Positions 18,393 through 20,302 of a DNA stretch of 20,302 bases are shown piece by piece. The DNA comes from Byssochlamys sp. IMV 00236 (Eukaryota; Ascomycota; Eurotiomycetes; Eurotiales; Thermoascaceae), in assembly GCA_001931875.2 (NCBI GenBank), contig MSJH02000730.1, positions 1-20,302 on the forward strand. Direction: 5' to 3'. Each line of letters begins with the position of its first letter. Positions within the stretch are counted from its first letter, which is position 1. The notes beneath the pieces were generated by a model. It had not been told where the DNA came from, did no database searches, and saw only the letters and a program-made list of their open reading frames with translations. A program made the translations under genes and the position numbers.

Positions 18393-20278
18393 TTATGTCG
18401 CATTAACAGCAGGAGAATAATTCTCGTGATGGTTTAATTGTTGATCTTGAGCGAGAATGAAGGAATGATCATCTTCGCCTTCCAAGCGAGGATCAGCCGT
18501 TGAACTTTCAGGCTGTGGTTCTTGCTTACCCAACACAGGCTCATCCTGACCATTTTCTTCATGGACAGTGTCCAGTGCATTCTGCTGGGATGATCCTTCA
18601 ATTGCCTGCTTTGGAGGCTCAGGCCAGGTGCTAGGAGGCAAAGGAGGAAGGTCACGCTGTCTGGACGTCGTACTGAATCCCGGTTGTTGATCATATTCTA
18701 GCAACGATGTGATTCTATGCTGATTGGAAATACGTACAAGAGCATCAAACCATTCTTGGGCTTCACGAGGTTTACTAGCACGGAAGACGTAGTGGCCACC
18801 ACCCAAACGCCTCTTCTCTTCATATACCTCAAAGCAAAGATCGTCGTCTTCTGAATTCTCGACAGAGGTGTGAGGGATAAAGAGCGTATAGGACGGATGA
18901 AGAGGGTTCGTTTGGAAATGCTTTGGAGTTTTGTAACCATGCAAGAATCCGGCTAATAAAAAATAAAAAAAAGATCAGCTTTACACAAGTGTATAACTTT
19001 TTTTATATATACCTGGCGTAAGAATATAAACACCTTCGGCCCAGGATCTGCTAATGCCTGATCTGAGACGAAGAGGTCCAATCTTGACAGCGCGTACGTA
19101 CTTGCTGTCCTGATGAGGATACTCTACAGAGTTTTCTGTCTTGTAAGCAGCGTTCTCCATTACCAGATGATACTGATGACGTCTGACGAATTCATCCCAT
19201 TCAGTGTTTGGCTTTACTCGGTTAAATAGATCATTGACATGACCAATGAAATCCTTGTGCTCCATCTTGTGCTTCAGACGGTATTCCTGATACTTTTGAA
19301 GAATGTAGCGAACATTTTCGATAATCTTGTATTCAAACACACCAGTTTCCTTTTGAAGGTTAAGGATATTATCATGCAATTCATTTTCATAGTCACAAAG
19401 TCCACGAATGGCATGAATGACGCAAAGGTTGAGCAAGAAAGGGTCAATGTAGTGATCGGCCTGATGCGGTGCCATCTGAACTTGTTCGATCGTCCGATCA
19501 AGTTCACGGATAAGTCTGTCGACTTCGACGCGACTCTTATAGATCTGAACACTTTTGAGATCCTTATCCTTCTGAATACCATGAACCATGGTTTTGATAT
19601 CCGCCTTGATACCCCTTAAGGCTGGGATGACTGCACGAGTAAGATAAGTCGATGTCTCATGATGGAGCATACCATGCTGTATTGTATAGTCACGCATGGC
19701 TGCCCAAACATCCTGAATTCCACCCGATTCGAGAAACTGACCACTGGAGTGACGAAAGGGAACCTGAACGACCTTGCTGGCACGAATGAAGCTCTTGGAC
19801 GTTTTGCTTTCAACCGAAGCCAAGTTTTTGAACAAGTCAACCTAACAGGATATTAAAATTTTATTATTATTATTATTTTACTTATTACCAAGTTTTTTAA
19901 GGCAGTCCGCCAAGTTTCTAATCGAGTTGTCAAGAGAACAACAGGGTCAATACCACTTTCCATACGAAACACATGGCGTTGAGATTTGGTCGGCTGACGG
20001 AGGGTTAAGCCTCGGCTAGGGGTGGCAGTAAACACAGGAGGGGGCTCAAGATCCGAGTCTAATTGGACTTTTGACTGACGATCGGTCCATGGAACGCCTT
20101 GTTTGCCTGTTCTCACCAACTGTTGTCCATGACCGTCGTTTTTCCAATCAGCAGAAGGAAGCGTCTTTTGGCCTGGCATCATTGGGGGTTCGGAAATTTG
20201 AGCGTTTGGCATGGTTTCTGCCTTGGGCAAATGAGGCAAGATAGAATTACGTTTCGTGCTCTTCCTTCTAAAGTTCAT
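18393..20278 (-). CDS. SLM1: Slm1/Slm2-like BAR-PH domain protein
   Basis: Exons 20278-19889, 19841-19013 and 18952-18393 close in phase to 592 aa. Slm proteins sit at the plasma membrane, bind phosphatidylinositol 4,5-bisphosphate and recruit or relay TORC2 signals to Ypk kinases, tied to eisosomes and actin. The first 95 residues are disordered and basic. Residues about 108-380 are a helical BAR-like region that starts near DPVVLLTTRLETWRTALKNL and runs through DYENELHDNILNLQKETGVF and YILQKYQEYRLKHKMEHKDF. A PH domain follows at about 382-490: VKIGPLRLRSGISRSWAEGV, YILTPAGFLHGYK, HPSYTLFIPHTSV, then YVFRASKPREAQEWFDALV. This order and the ILTPAGFLH step match Slm1. The C-terminal 100 residues are Pro/Gln/Glu-rich and disordered. 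ATG 20278 is the first in frame and leaves only 24 nt to the window end, so the promoter is not included. The symbol is a family label. Confidence 0.88.
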
Positions 20279-20290
20279 TGTTGTTATTAC

Positions 20291-20302
20291 AAAAAAAAAA
20301 AA
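20291..20302. repeat. Poly-A homopolymer at window end
   Basis: The last 12 bases are all A, immediately upstream (on the minus strand) of the Slm-like gene. Read with the T34 at the other end, it marks a probable assembly break. Confidence 0.85.

Noticed and set aside
19853..20278. Separate 141-aa gene upstream of the BAR-PH gene
   Set aside because: A GT..AG intron at 19888-19842 joins it in phase to the next exon, and the combined protein has the Slm order of domains.

Overview
The window looks like compact nuclear DNA from a filamentous fungus, most likely an early-diverging one of the Mucoromycota (Mucorales type). It is AT-rich, the genes are tightly packed on both strands, the spliceosomal introns are short (about 46-80 nt, GT..AG with CTAAC/CTGAC-like branch sites), and pyrimidine-rich tracts precede many start codons. 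The proteins are eukaryotic and fungal in type: Slm1-like, Apd1-like, an NRC-2/flippase-kinase-type AGC kinase, mitoferrin and a mitochondrial ribosomal protein. The window opens with 34 T and closes with 12 A, which suggests contig ends placed at homopolymers. I see no bacterial, plasmid, phage or CRISPR features.

Layout. 1-1910 has no intact gene; at about 497-911 on the minus strand there is a decayed coding remnant. 1923-2459 (-) encodes mitochondrial ribosomal protein uS7m. 2806-3702 (-) encodes an Apd1/Aim32-type thioredoxin-like [2Fe-2S] protein. 4077-5942 (+) encodes a mitochondrial pentatricopeptide-repeat protein. 6075-7305 (-) is a three-exon gene for a FAR1-like putative zinc-binding protein. 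7919-9051 (+) is the Cia1/CIAO1 WD40 protein. 9075-9872 (-) is an NFKBIL1-like protein, convergent with Cia1 with only 23 nt between the stop codons. 10410-11626 (+) is a five-exon seven-helix membrane protein. 11768-12802 (+) is mitoferrin. 12981-14116 (-) is 3-hydroxyisobutyrate dehydrogenase. Four closely spaced plus-strand genes follow: a small SWIM zinc-finger protein (14270-14943), a DUF4604/KIAA1143-type protein with an apparent GC-AG intron (14998-15530), an AGC kinase of the NRC-2/FPK type (15687-17302) and a phosphatidylserine synthase (17464-18296). 18393-20278 (-) is a Slm1/2-like BAR-PH protein.

How they fit together. Most genes are conserved housekeeping functions, and nothing suggests a single co-regulated cluster. 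Two loose themes may be coincidence. One is iron and Fe-S biology: mitoferrin imports iron into mitochondria, Cia1 inserts cytosolic Fe-S clusters, and the Apd1-like protein carries an Fe-S cluster itself. The other is plasma-membrane lipid homeostasis: phosphatidylserine synthase, a kinase of the flippase-activating type and a Slm-like TORC2/phosphoinositide effector lie side by side at 15687-20278.

All exon structures were worked out by eye. Reading phase was checked exon by exon and closes for every multi-exon gene except the first junction of the dehydrogenase and the last junction of the seven-helix gene, both flagged below.
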